Shown here in pieces: positions 1-7,768 of a stretch of DNA of 15,025 nt. Under the pieces are notes generated by a model. That model ran no database searches and was not told where the DNA came from. It worked only from the letters and a program-made list of their open reading frames with translations. Source of the stretch: Spirochaetia bacterium (GTDB lineage Bacteria > Spirochaetota > Spirochaetia > Treponematales > Treponemataceae); contig CAAGIZ010000051.1 of the NCBI GenBank assembly GCA_900770075.1, positions 1 through 15,025 of the forward strand, given 5' to 3'. Position numbers and translations under genes: made by a program. Position 1 is the first letter of the stretch. Every line of letters begins with the position of its first letter.

Positions 1-926
1 TAGAAATAAAGTCTGCAGCCTGCACTTGCTCCCTGCCAGGTTTTTGTAAGGCTTTTGTGATTGCTGTTTCCCACTTCCAGAACTTTCCACCCTGCAAAAA
101 TTTCCAGACGCCCGAGGAGAATTCCTGCCGAGAGCAGGGAGTCGAAAATGTAGACTTCCTCGGTGAATGTTTGCCAGCAAAACTTCCATTGTAAACATAT
201 AGGTTTTATGGGATAAGAGCGGAAATCCATTCCCAGCGCCAGACCGCTGTCCTTGAGTATTTTGCTGGTGTTGCCGTACCATCTTGACCACTGGATTATG
301 CCTGTGGCGGAGAAGATGTTTGAGGATATGAGAGCCAGTTGTCCTCCCAGCCGGATGTTGCCGTAGGTGTTGTCGAACCAGCCGTCCTGTTCTGTAAGCG
401 CCAGATTTTCAAAATAGGGGCCGATGACGGGAAAAAACAGTCCTTCAAAGCAGAATTCGTTTCCGGTGCCCAGATTGCCAAGATAAAAAAATGAATCTGA
501 AAGGCTGTAGCGGTGTGCCCTTGTTTCTGGCTGCGGCTCCTCTGTAACTGCTGCCAGTGCGGCGTTCAGTTCTTCCGTGATTTTTGGGTTCCAGTTGAGG
601 TATTTGGGGCTGTCGTATTTGTAGGGGTAGGACGTGTATCTTACGGGTATGTTGTTTATGCCCCAGCCCATGACAAGCATTTCCAGCAAAAATTCTACAA
701 ATCCGCTGCTGTCTGATGAGGAAGAGCCTGTGGTTTCTGAAGTGATGGATTTTTCGGGGGCGGGTTCTGCTTGTTCCGGGGTGCGGGCATCTTCCACGGA
801 TGAAGTGAATTCCCCGGAATGTAGTTTTTGAACCGGTGCTGCAAGCAGTGTAAGGCTCAGGGCGAAAATGGCGGTGGTTTTTCCGCAATTTTTTTTTAAT
901 AAGTTGTTTTGTAATGCTGTAAACAT
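1..926 (-). CDS. Secreted, probable outer-membrane beta-barrel protein (last stop base outside window)
   Basis: The frame is open from an ATG at 926-924 to the left edge, giving 308 residues. The next codon begins TA at positions 2-1, so the stop is very probably cut by a single base. A GGAG site at 936-933 sits six bases before the ATG. The N-terminus is basic (LLKKNCGK) followed by a hydrophobic stretch at about residues 17-31, which looks like a signal peptide. Residues 40-75 are Ser/Glu/Pro-rich. From about residue 140 the chain alternates polar and aromatic/hydrophobic residues, with many Gly, Trp, Tyr and Phe. It ends in GCRLYF, with the terminal Phe typical of outer-membrane barrels recognised by BamA. 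I do not recognise a family, so the function is unknown. It lies 121 bases downstream of the methyltransferase, on the same strand. The frame is easily missed because it has no stop inside the window. Confidence 0.8.
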   Translation of the reverse strand, partial: MFTALQNNLLKKNCGKTTAIFALSLTLLAAPVQKLHSGEFTSSVEDARTPEQAEPAPEKSITSETTGSSSSDSSGFVEFLLEMLVMGWGINNIPVRYTSYPYKYDSPKYLNWNPKITEELNAALAAVTEEPQPETRAHRYSLSDSFFYLGNLGTGNEFCFEGLFFPVIGPYFENLALTEQDGWFDNTYGNIRLGGQLALISSNIFSATGIIQWSRWYGNTSKILKDSGLALGMDFRSYPIKPICLQWKFCWQTFTEEVYIFDSLLSAGILLGRLEIFAGWKVLEVGNSNHKSLTKTWQGASAGCRLYF

Positions 927-1047
927 TTTTTTCTCCAGTTGTTGTTGCGGGTGGGGTGTGGTGAGTTGGAGGGCGGCGTCAGGCTTTGCCTTTTTGGGTT
1001 TTGGCTTGCAGTCTGAGCAGTGCCCTCCTGTTTTTTCGAGGTGACCT

Positions 1048-1815
1048 CTATTTTTTTGCCACGACCACCATGGTTCTTGCTTTTTCGTTGTAGGGGCTGA
1101 AGTCAAAATCGCCGTAAACTTCCACCGTGCTGAAGCCAATGCCGGTCAGAATGCGTTTGAGTTCAACTCCCGAATACAGTCTTTGGACAAATTCGTGTTC
1201 CATCCGCTGACCTGTTTTGTTGTCGATTAAAATCCATTTTGAGCGCAGACCTTCCCATGCTCCTTCTACGTGGAATTCTGTAAGGACGGTTTTTCCTGCG
1301 CGTTCAAACCATTCACCTTCGGTAAAGTACAGTATTGCCGTTTCCCGGCTCAGGTTTTCCAGTATGAACCAGCCGTCTTTTTTCAGGTTTGAATAGATTT
1401 TCTGTAAAATCTGCACGTCTTCTTCGATTGTGGCGCAGTAGCCGAAGGAAGTGTACAGGTTTACGGCGCAGTCAAATTTTTTTTCGGAATCAAAGCTCCG
1501 CAAATCTGCCTTTATGAGGTTGAGGCTTACGTTTTCGGCTTCGGCCGTTTCCTTTGCTGCCTCCAGTTCGCTTTGTATCAGGTCTACTCCTGTTACGTCC
1601 ATTCCCAGCAGTGCCAGTTCTACGCTGATTCTTCCCGGTCCGCAGCCGGCATCGAGGACAGATGAGCCTTTTTTTAGTCCTGCAATCTTGCAGATGCTTT
1701 GGGCAACGGCCGGTGCTTCTGCCCAACGGTTTGCGTCGAACATTATGGGGCCGTAGTTGTTCCAGAAACTTTCGTTTTCAAACCACTGTTTTTTCGGCTG
1801 CTTTTTTTCTGACAT
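1048..1815 (-). CDS. Class I SAM-dependent methyltransferase
   Basis: This 255-residue cytoplasmic protein has the Rossmann-like fold of SAM-dependent methyltransferases. The SAM-binding motif I, VLDAGCGPG, is at residues 53-61. An acidic residue at the end of strand 2 (GVDL, D78) should bind the ribose, and ADLRSF (about 103-108) and FDCAVNLYTSFGY (about 114-126) correspond to the later motifs. The N-terminal WFENESFWNNYGPIMF is common in Methyltransf_25/11-type enzymes of unknown substrate. The substrate cannot be told from sequence; small molecules are more usual than nucleic acid for this subfamily. The ATG at 1815-1813 is preceded by an AAGGAAG-type ribosome site about five bases upstream. 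An extended -10 promoter lies about 90 bases upstream, so it is probably transcribed separately from uvrC, though read-through is possible. Confidence 0.88.
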   Translation of the reverse strand: MSEKKQPKKQWFENESFWNNYGPIMFDANRWAEAPAVAQSICKIAGLKKGSSVLDAGCGPGRISVELALLGMDVTGVDLIQSELEAAKETAEAENVSLNLIKADLRSFDSEKKFDCAVNLYTSFGYCATIEEDVQILQKIYSNLKKDGWFILENLSRETAILYFTEGEWFERAGKTVLTEFHVEGAWEGLRSKWILIDNKTGQRMEHEFVQRLYSGVELKRILTGIGFSTVEVYGDFDFSPYNEKARTMVVVAKK

Positions 1816-1878
1816 TTGTTCTTCCTTTTTTGGTGTGTCTGAAATTTCGGAAAACTTCTCTTTTGTGATTTTTGAAGT

Positions 1879-1902
1879 TCACCCTTTAGAAGTCACCCTT
1901 TA
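1879..1902 (-). repeat. Two direct repeats of TAAAGGGTGA just downstream of the -10 box
   Basis: On the minus strand TAAAGGGTGAC (1902-1892) is followed by TAAAGGGTGAA (1888-1878). The ten-base core is repeated exactly with a period of 14 bases, and the following CTTC/ACTTC is also similar. The first copy overlaps the -10 element. It may be an operator with tandem half-sites or a repeated leader element; no regulator is identified. Confidence 0.5.
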
Positions 1903-1910
1903 TTATAACA
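1902..1910 (-). promoter_or_regulatory. Extended -10 promoter for the methyltransferase
   Basis: Read on the minus strand, the sequence is TGTTATAAT: a perfect -10 hexamer (1907-1902) with the TG of an extended -10 (1910-1909). There is no good -35 at 17 bases, which is usual for extended -10 promoters. It lies in the 150-base gap between uvrC and the methyltransferase and would start transcription near 1895, leaving a leader of about 80 bases. Confidence 0.6.
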
Positions 1911-1965
1911 CGTTTCTGTCAGTTTTGCGGGGCGCGTTGAACCGGTGACAGGCGGTGTTTGGGTC

Positions 1966-3993
1966 TTACGGCTGGCTGTCCTTTGGTTCTGCCACTTCCA
2001 GTTCCAAGGCGGCACTGGCAAGAAGGCTGGAGTAGGATGGCTCTCCGGCATTTTCTGAAGCGCTGTCTGTGCCGGCGCCCAGCGGAGAAGTAAGTCCCCG
2101 GCTTAACCGCAGTTTTCCGGCATTTTTTGACTCCTGTCTTTGCCTTGCCGCCTGTCGTGCTGCTTTCAGAATCTCTTCTGACTGTTCTTTGTTTATTCCC
2201 AGCAACCGCGCTGTTTCCTCTGAGGTGGCTTTTGCAAGGTTTTCAATTGCGGTGAAGTTTTCAAGCAGAATTTTCTCCCTTTTCGGACCAACGTGGGGCA
2301 GGGTGGAAAAGATGCTCACCGTGTTTTCTTTTGTCCTGAGAGTCTGGTTTCTGCTTGTTGCAAAGCGGTGGGTTTCGTCCCGCACCCTCTGCAAAAGCCT
2401 GAGGGCGTCGCTTCTTTTTGGCAGGCAGATGGGGTTTGAGGCGTGGGGAAGCCATATTTCTTCGTCACGCTTGGCAAGACCCGCAATGGGAATGTCCAGG
2501 TCGAGGGCTTTTAGAATTCCATCTACTGCATTTACCTGACCTATACCGCCGTCTATAAGAATCAAGTCCGGCAAAGGGGCATTTTCGTTTTTAAGGCGGC
2601 TGTATCTTCTGGTGGCGGCTTCCCGCATGGAAGCAAAGTCGTCGATTACGCCGTCTGTGGTCTTGAGTCGGAAATATCTGTAATTTTTTTTGTCCGGGTT
2701 TCCCTTCCAGAAACTGATGAGGGAGGCCACGGGAAATTTTCCTCCGATGTGGGCAATGTCGAAGCCTTCGATTCTGTCCGGCAGACGGGGGAGTCCCAGC
2801 AGTTTTTTTAGTTCTTCAAGGGCAGGAATGTCTCCCCGTTCCCTGAGCCTGCGCAGAATGTCTTCCTTTGCGTTGTTTTTTGCCATGTTGAGGATTGCAG
2901 CGTGCCTTCTGTTTTCGGAAGTAAGCCGCCTGTCGTCCTGGGAACAGTTCACTGAAAAAAGCCTTGTCCTCGTGTTTTTTTCACCTTCGCTTCCCAGATT
3001 TTCCAGCCACCTGCCCAGAATTTCTGATTCGTCTTTTTCGGAAACAAAAACCGAGGGCGGCAGATCCGAGGCATCCGAGTAATAGGCTGCGGCAAATTCT
3101 TCCATCAGTTCCTGATCTTCGGCAATGCTTTCCACCCGGAAATTGTCCCGTCCCAGAAGTTTTCCTCCCCGGAGTTTTAAGACCGTAAAGCTTACCAGTT
3201 CACCTTCCCGCCAGTGGGCTATGTAGTCCCGGTCGTCCGTGCTGGCAAAGTCTTCCACGAGATTCTGGTTTTGAAGGATGGTCAGCGCCCGAAGTCCGTC
3301 CCGAAGTCTTGCCGCTTTTTCAAAATTGAGTTCGGCGGCAGCCGTTTTCATGAGTGATGTTATTTTTGCGGCTGTTTCATCACCTTTTCCCTCAAGCAGG
3401 GCCTTTATTTCTTCGATAAATTCATTATAGGAAGATTTGTCGATTTTTCCGCAGCATGGAGCTTTGCAGCGTCCTATGTGGTAATACATGCAGGGAGCTG
3501 TTCTTTTTTTGAACGTCCGGCAGTGCCTTACCGGGTAGACTTTGTAAAGGGTTTCGATGAATGTTTCCAGTGCACCGGCATCAGGATAGGGGCCGTAGTA
3601 GGTTGAACCGTCCTTTTTTATCTGCCGGGTCTTGAAAAACCGGGGAAATTCTTCCTTTGTGATTTTGAGCGAGGGATAGGATTTTCCGTCTTTCAGCTGA
3701 ATGTTGTAGCGGGGCGAATGTTTTTTTATCAGGTTGTTTTCCAGAATAAAGGCTTCGTACTCGTTGGACGTCGTTATGTATTCGATGGAACTGGCGTTGG
3801 ACACAAGAAGCTGAACCTTTATGTGCCGTTCGCCGGAAAAATACGAGGAGAGACGGTTTTTTAAGTTTTTGGCCTTGCCCACATATATGACGGTGCCTTT
3901 TTCGTTCCGCCATAAATATACACCGCTGGAGGAGGGTGCTTTTAATGCGGTTTGATGAAGTATTTCGTAAGCCGGATTGATTGAACTGTTCAT
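1966..3993 (-). CDS. uvrC: UvrABC excinuclease subunit C
   Basis: UvrC makes both incisions around a bulky DNA lesion after UvrB is loaded. With the start at 3993 the protein has 675 residues. It has an N-terminal GIY-YIG nuclease domain (GVY 24-26, YVG 37-39), a cysteine-rich segment (C158, C168, C176, C180, C181) where UvrC proteins bind an Fe-S cluster, and a UVR helix pair that contacts UvrB (about 205-240). The RNase H-like 5' nuclease follows, with probable catalytic D412 (GFDIAH), D481 (LIDGG) and H542 (DETHRFA), then helix-hairpin-helix motifs (about 556-610). The frame is open upstream to 4140, but those 49 residues are antisense to the neighbouring gene, and family alignment favours the ATG at 3993. 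No Shine-Dalgarno site is visible there. The last 55 residues (about 621-675) form a low-complexity tail not needed for the family fold. Confidence 0.97.
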   Translation of the reverse strand: MNSSINPAYEILHQTALKAPSSSGVYLWRNEKGTVIYVGKAKNLKNRLSSYFSGERHIKVQLLVSNASSIEYITTSNEYEAFILENNLIKKHSPRYNIQLKDGKSYPSLKITKEEFPRFFKTRQIKKDGSTYYGPYPDAGALETFIETLYKVYPVRHCRTFKKRTAPCMYYHIGRCKAPCCGKIDKSSYNEFIEEIKALLEGKGDETAAKITSLMKTAAAELNFEKAARLRDGLRALTILQNQNLVEDFASTDDRDYIAHWREGELVSFTVLKLRGGKLLGRDNFRVESIAEDQELMEEFAAAYYSDASDLPPSVFVSEKDESEILGRWLENLGSEGEKNTRTRLFSVNCSQDDRRLTSENRRHAAILNMAKNNAKEDILRRLRERGDIPALEELKKLLGLPRLPDRIEGFDIAHIGGKFPVASLISFWKGNPDKKNYRYFRLKTTDGVIDDFASMREAATRRYSRLKNENAPLPDLILIDGGIGQVNAVDGILKALDLDIPIAGLAKRDEEIWLPHASNPICLPKRSDALRLLQRVRDETHRFATSRNQTLRTKENTVSIFSTLPHVGPKREKILLENFTAIENLAKATSEETARLLGINKEQSEEILKAARQAARQRQESKNAGKLRLSRGLTSPLGAGTDSASENAGEPSYSSLLASAALELEVAEPKDSQP

Positions 3994-3994
3994 T

Positions 3995-5512
3995 ATGAAT
4001 AAAAAATTGATTAAATTGATTTTCGCATATTTTGCTTCTTGTTTTGCCTTCGTGTCAATAACTTCTGCTGATGAAAAAAAACTGACCTTTGGCGGAAAAG
4101 ACGGCTGGAGCGACATTCTGGTGAAGGAAGGCGTTACCACTGGAGCCGGAAGATTTGGTTTTGAGGCGATTCAGCTTTCTTCCCAAATTCAAAAATCCGA
4201 CGAAGACACGGATCTCCTCCTGCTCTTTGAAGACGGTGAAATTTCCCGTTTTGAAGGGAAGGGAAACTACGTGGTGATGGAAAACAACCTGCTTCCGGCA
4301 AAGGATGCTGCCAGAGGCAAGGGATCTGCCCTGAGCCGTGGAGAAAAAAAAGGGCTTGTCCTTCAGAAAAATAAGAGTCCTCTTTCAGGAAGCTATGAGC
4401 CGGGAAATTCTTTCAGCATTGAATTCTGGATTTCCCCCTCTCTTGCAGAAAACGGAGAGACGATTTATTCCTGGCACACTTCCGTAAACTATCCGGGACA
4501 GTCAAATTTCCAGCTGGTAAATGCCGTTTTTAAAAACAACCGGGTTGAATGGACTTTCTACGACATTTTTCCGGGGGTAAAAGATAAAAAAGTAGTTCTT
4601 CAGGGCTGCTCTCCCGTAATTCCCCAGAAATGGAGCCGCCACACTGTCAGTTTTGACGGAGACACAGGCTGTCTTGAATATCTGGTGGACGGCAAGACCG
4701 AGGACATAAAATACATCACTTCCACAGGCCACGAATCAGGCACTGTTTTAACGCCTTTTATCGGAAAAAATTCCACTGTGGAAATCTGCCCTTCCTTTAC
4801 CGGAAAAATCGACAGCATCTGCCTGAAAAATTCTGCTTACAGCAAGGACTTTGGGGGCATTTTTTCCACTGGCAATGAACCTTTCCGTTCTTCCGGCGGA
4901 CGCTTTGCAACGGCTCCTTTTCCTGTCAGCCAGACTGCAACCTTTGACAGGCTTGAAGGAATCGTAAATGTTCCTGCCCAGACCGAAGTAAAATTTTACG
5001 TAAGGGCCGGGGACAACTGTTACGGCTGGACGGACACCGTGCCGGAGTGGAAAGAAGTCGCCCTGGGTGAAAAAATCGAGGACGTGAGCGGACAGTTTTT
5101 TCAGATTGCTTCTGAATTGCTGCCAGACGGAAACTGCTCTAAGACCCCTGAAATCACCGAACTGACCGTAAAATACACCGAAGCAGAAACACCTCTGCCG
5201 CCTTTCTTTGTAAAGGCTGTTCCGGGAGATGGGGAAGTTACGGTAAGCTGGCGTTTTTCAATTGATGACAGCGCCGGCGGCTACTACGTGTTTTACGGTT
5301 CAAAACCGGGGGAATACCTGGGACGGGCTGCAGTTGAGGGGGCTTCTCCTGTCAATGCAGGAAACGTTACTTCGATTACCCTTACCGGGCTTGAAAACGG
5401 AACGATTTACTATTTTGCCGTTTCTGCCTATTCAAAACTTGACCGCCGGATTAACGGCGAACTTTCCGACGAGGTTTTTGCCCGTCCGTCAAAAAGGCTT
5501 GCAAAAAACTGA
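3995..5512 (+). CDS. Exported LamG-like / fibronectin type III protein
   Basis: The ATG at 3995 gives 505 residues beginning MNKKLIKLIFAYFASC, a signal peptide. Cleavage after TSA25 (signal peptidase I) is likely; FASC at 13-16 could alternatively be a loose spirochaetal lipobox, but the following residues stay hydrophobic. Residues about 116-283 resemble a concanavalin/LamG sandwich (SFSIEFWISPSL, WSRHTVSFDG, LEYLVDGK, FTGKIDSICLKN). A beta-rich middle region spans about 300-395. Residues about 398-497 are a fibronectin III domain (GEVTVSWRF, GGYYVFYGS, LTGLENGTIYYFAVSAYS). Such proteins usually bind polysaccharide or protein at the cell surface or in the periplasm, and no catalytic motif is seen. 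The frame extends to a TTG at 3977, but that start is less likely. Neither start has a good ribosome site. It is 24 bases from the TPR gene and probably co-transcribed with it. Confidence 0.85.
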   Translation: MNKKLIKLIFAYFASCFAFVSITSADEKKLTFGGKDGWSDILVKEGVTTGAGRFGFEAIQLSSQIQKSDEDTDLLLLFEDGEISRFEGKGNYVVMENNLLPAKDAARGKGSALSRGEKKGLVLQKNKSPLSGSYEPGNSFSIEFWISPSLAENGETIYSWHTSVNYPGQSNFQLVNAVFKNNRVEWTFYDIFPGVKDKKVVLQGCSPVIPQKWSRHTVSFDGDTGCLEYLVDGKTEDIKYITSTGHESGTVLTPFIGKNSTVEICPSFTGKIDSICLKNSAYSKDFGGIFSTGNEPFRSSGGRFATAPFPVSQTATFDRLEGIVNVPAQTEVKFYVRAGDNCYGWTDTVPEWKEVALGEKIEDVSGQFFQIASELLPDGNCSKTPEITELTVKYTEAETPLPPFFVKAVPGDGEVTVSWRFSIDDSAGGYYVFYGSKPGEYLGRAAVEGASPVNAGNVTSITLTGLENGTIYYFAVSAYSKLDRRINGELSDEVFARPSKRLAKN

Positions 5513-5536
5513 TTTTCATAGGGAGGTGCGATAATC

Positions 5537-7654
5537 ATGATTCAAAATCAGCTCCTGCTTTCAAGAGCCCGGTCTGCTGCCTTGTCCAGAGATTTTGACC
5601 TTGCTGCCCGGCTCTACCGTCAGATTCTGAGGGATGACCGCAACAACGTGGATGTCTTAAAACAGTTGGGAAACATCTATATGAAAAACCAGCGGGACGA
5701 CCTTGCCCTGCCTGTCTTTAAGAAGATTGTGGAACTGGCAAAAGGCGATTTTGAAGCGCAGATTACGCTGGGTGGAATTTACCGCCGGTTAAAGATGTAC
5801 GAGGATTCGATCGCCGTTCTGGAGCAGGCTCTTGTTTTTGACAGCGCAAATCCTCAGGTTTCCTACAACCTTGGCTTCACCTACAAGATTATGGGCGACT
5901 TGGAAAATGCCATCGGCTGTTTTGAAGATACCATCGAAATGAATCCGGAAGACGTCCTCGCTTACAACCACATAGGAACGATTTACGCCGAAAAAAACGA
6001 ACACGAAAAAGCAGTCCAGTCTTACCTTCGGGGGCTGAACGTGGACTCAAATCACCCGGTTCTGCTTCTGAACATTGCCAAAAGCTACGAAGCCCTGGGT
6101 GATTACAAAAAGGCCTGCGATTCCTATTCCCGTGCCTTGCGTTCAAAACCTCTTTGGAACGATGCTGTAAACGGCTATTCCAGAGTTCTGGTCAGAACAA
6201 ACCGCGCTCAGGAAGCCCATTCCCTCGTAAGACGGGCACTTGCCGCAAATCCCGCAGATGAAGGCTTAAAAGAAAACTTAAAATATATAGAACAATTTGT
6301 TGAAATACAGCCTGCCGTTCAAAAACAGGAAACGGCCGCAAAACCGGCAGAAAATTCCCCGGAAGAATTGGGTGTGGATTTAGAAAACGCCTCAGAAATT
6401 GAACCGGAAACCCAAGAGGTTACGCCGGAACAAAATTCAGGTGAAGCGGAAATTCAGGAAAATATTGAAGAACCGGCGGAAAGTGAAGAAGATGCAGTGG
6501 TTGAGGAGACACTGGAACTGCTAGAGGGTGAAGAGCCGGAAGATGCCGCAGCGGAGGCAGAAATTGAAGATGCCGAAGAAGATTTCGGGCTTGACGGTTT
6601 GACGCAGGAAGACGGTCAGGACTTTGATTTTGACTCCTTCGGTCAGGAAAATTTTGAGATTGAAGAGGAAAATCCCGAGTTTGAGGGCGAAATCGAAAAA
6701 GAAACTGAAGGGGAAGCTGACGACGGCAAGGAAGACCAGCCAGAAGAATCAGCCCGGATGCCGCTAGAAGAAGCCGCAGACCAAAATCCAGTGAACGTAT
6801 GGGAAGAAAACTTTTCTCAAACAGAAGATGAAGGACTTTCCGAAGAAGAAAACTTTGACGGAACTGAAGCACAGCCCGAAGAAGAAAGCTTTGGCGGAAA
6901 TGAAATTCTGTCCGAATACAAAGAGGACAAAAAAGAAAAAACTGAATATGTGCAGAAATACCCTTCCCGGCCGCTCTTTACCGCAAGGATAATACTGACA
7001 GAAGAAAAAAGACAGCTGGAAGAAGAACAGACAAAAACAGTGCCAGAGGCTCAGCCCTTGGCTCAGCCAGACGCTCAAAATGAAGAACTCTCTGAACTTC
7101 CAGCCGACGACGACGAAGTTTTTGAGCCAGATGTGCCGGCTATGCCGGCTATGCCGGAAGATGAAGCGCCGGACGCTGTTCTGCCTTCGGACGTGGGCGA
7201 ACTGGAAGACATCCTCCAGTCAGACGAAACAGAGCCGGAACTTGTGGAAGAGCTGCCCCAAAAACCGGAACTCGCCCTTTTTGTAAAGTTGAAAGAACTC
7301 CTTGAATTTTTACCGGAAGAAGAAAAATGCCGTTTTAAATCCAGCGAAACCAGACTCCTGCTGGATTATGTAATAGCCCGTCTTTCCGGCGGAAAAGGCC
7401 TGTTAAAAAAGGCAGGGGAAGTTATCGAAGCCAGAGTTTCCGCTTTTAACAGCCCTGCCGCCGAAACTCTTCCTGCCGCCGATGAAAACGTTCCCGCCGC
7501 TCCTGAGGCGTCTGCCGCAGACACAGCAAGCACCCCGACCGCTGTTCTGACTGCCGGTCTAAAAGTCGTACGGAAACTTACCGATGAACTTTCGGACAAA
7601 AACCTCGTCTACGCCATGGAAAACCTGCTGAAAAAACTCCCGGTTCAGTTTTAG
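5537..7654 (+). CDS. TPR protein with long acidic linker and C-terminal helical region
   Basis: The 705-residue protein has no signal peptide or membrane segment, so it is probably cytoplasmic. Residues 1 to about 250 are some seven tetratricopeptide repeats (for example ALVFDSANPQVSYNLGFTY, TIEMNPEDVLAYNHIGTIY), a protein-protein scaffold. Residues about 255-575 are a highly acidic, Glu/Asp/Pro-rich and probably disordered linker. One basic/aromatic island in it contains YPSRPLFTARII, starting at Y475. Residues about 578-640 and 680-705 are predicted helices joined by an Ala/Pro-rich spacer. A GGGAGG ribosome site lies about ten bases before the ATG. The gene follows the LamG/FN3 gene by 24 bases, so the two may serve one process, but the partner and function are unknown. 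It ends at a hairpin facing a convergent gene. Confidence 0.88.
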   Translation: MIQNQLLLSRARSAALSRDFDLAARLYRQILRDDRNNVDVLKQLGNIYMKNQRDDLALPVFKKIVELAKGDFEAQITLGGIYRRLKMYEDSIAVLEQALVFDSANPQVSYNLGFTYKIMGDLENAIGCFEDTIEMNPEDVLAYNHIGTIYAEKNEHEKAVQSYLRGLNVDSNHPVLLLNIAKSYEALGDYKKACDSYSRALRSKPLWNDAVNGYSRVLVRTNRAQEAHSLVRRALAANPADEGLKENLKYIEQFVEIQPAVQKQETAAKPAENSPEELGVDLENASEIEPETQEVTPEQNSGEAEIQENIEEPAESEEDAVVEETLELLEGEEPEDAAAEAEIEDAEEDFGLDGLTQEDGQDFDFDSFGQENFEIEEENPEFEGEIEKETEGEADDGKEDQPEESARMPLEEAADQNPVNVWEENFSQTEDEGLSEEENFDGTEAQPEEESFGGNEILSEYKEDKKEKTEYVQKYPSRPLFTARIILTEEKRQLEEEQTKTVPEAQPLAQPDAQNEELSELPADDDEVFEPDVPAMPAMPEDEAPDAVLPSDVGELEDILQSDETEPELVEELPQKPELALFVKLKELLEFLPEEEKCRFKSSETRLLLDYVIARLSGGKGLLKKAGEVIEARVSAFNSPAAETLPAADENVPAAPEASAADTASTPTAVLTAGLKVVRKLTDELSDKNLVYAMENLLKKLPVQF

Positions 7655-7657
7655 GGA

Positions 7658-7694
7658 AACACTGAATAAATCCTATTGAGGATTTTTCAGTGTT
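7658..7694. terminator. Hairpin between convergent genes, possible terminator
   Basis: AACACTGA (7658-7665) pairs with TCAGTGTT (7687-7694), and inside this AAATCCT (7668-7674) pairs with AGGATTT (7679-7685) around an ATTG loop. It starts four bases after the stop of the TPR gene. There is no run of T after it on either strand, so termination could be weak or rely on other factors. The rest of the 114-base gap to the peptidase gene shows nothing else. Confidence 0.5.
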
Positions 7695-7768
7695 AGCCTT
7701 GAATGTAGCCCTTCCCCAGACACTTCGCCCCACCTTCTCCAGCAAAAAACTGAACCCCGGTCTTCAGC

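Noticed and set aside
445..888. Other minus-strand frames at the left end (61 and 147 codons) as genes
   Set aside because: They overlap in different frames the 308-codon reading frame that has a ribosome site, signal peptide and barrel-type C-terminus.
3994..4140. 49-residue N-terminal extension of UvrC
   Set aside because: It is antisense to the signal peptide and early coding sequence of the LamG/FN3 gene. UvrC proteins normally begin 15-25 residues before the GIY motif, which fits the ATG at 3993.
6420..7078. Long minus-strand frames opposite the TPR protein linker
   Set aside because: They arise from the Glu-rich codons of the acidic linker (GAA/GAG read as Phe and Leu) and show no start signal or recognisable domain.
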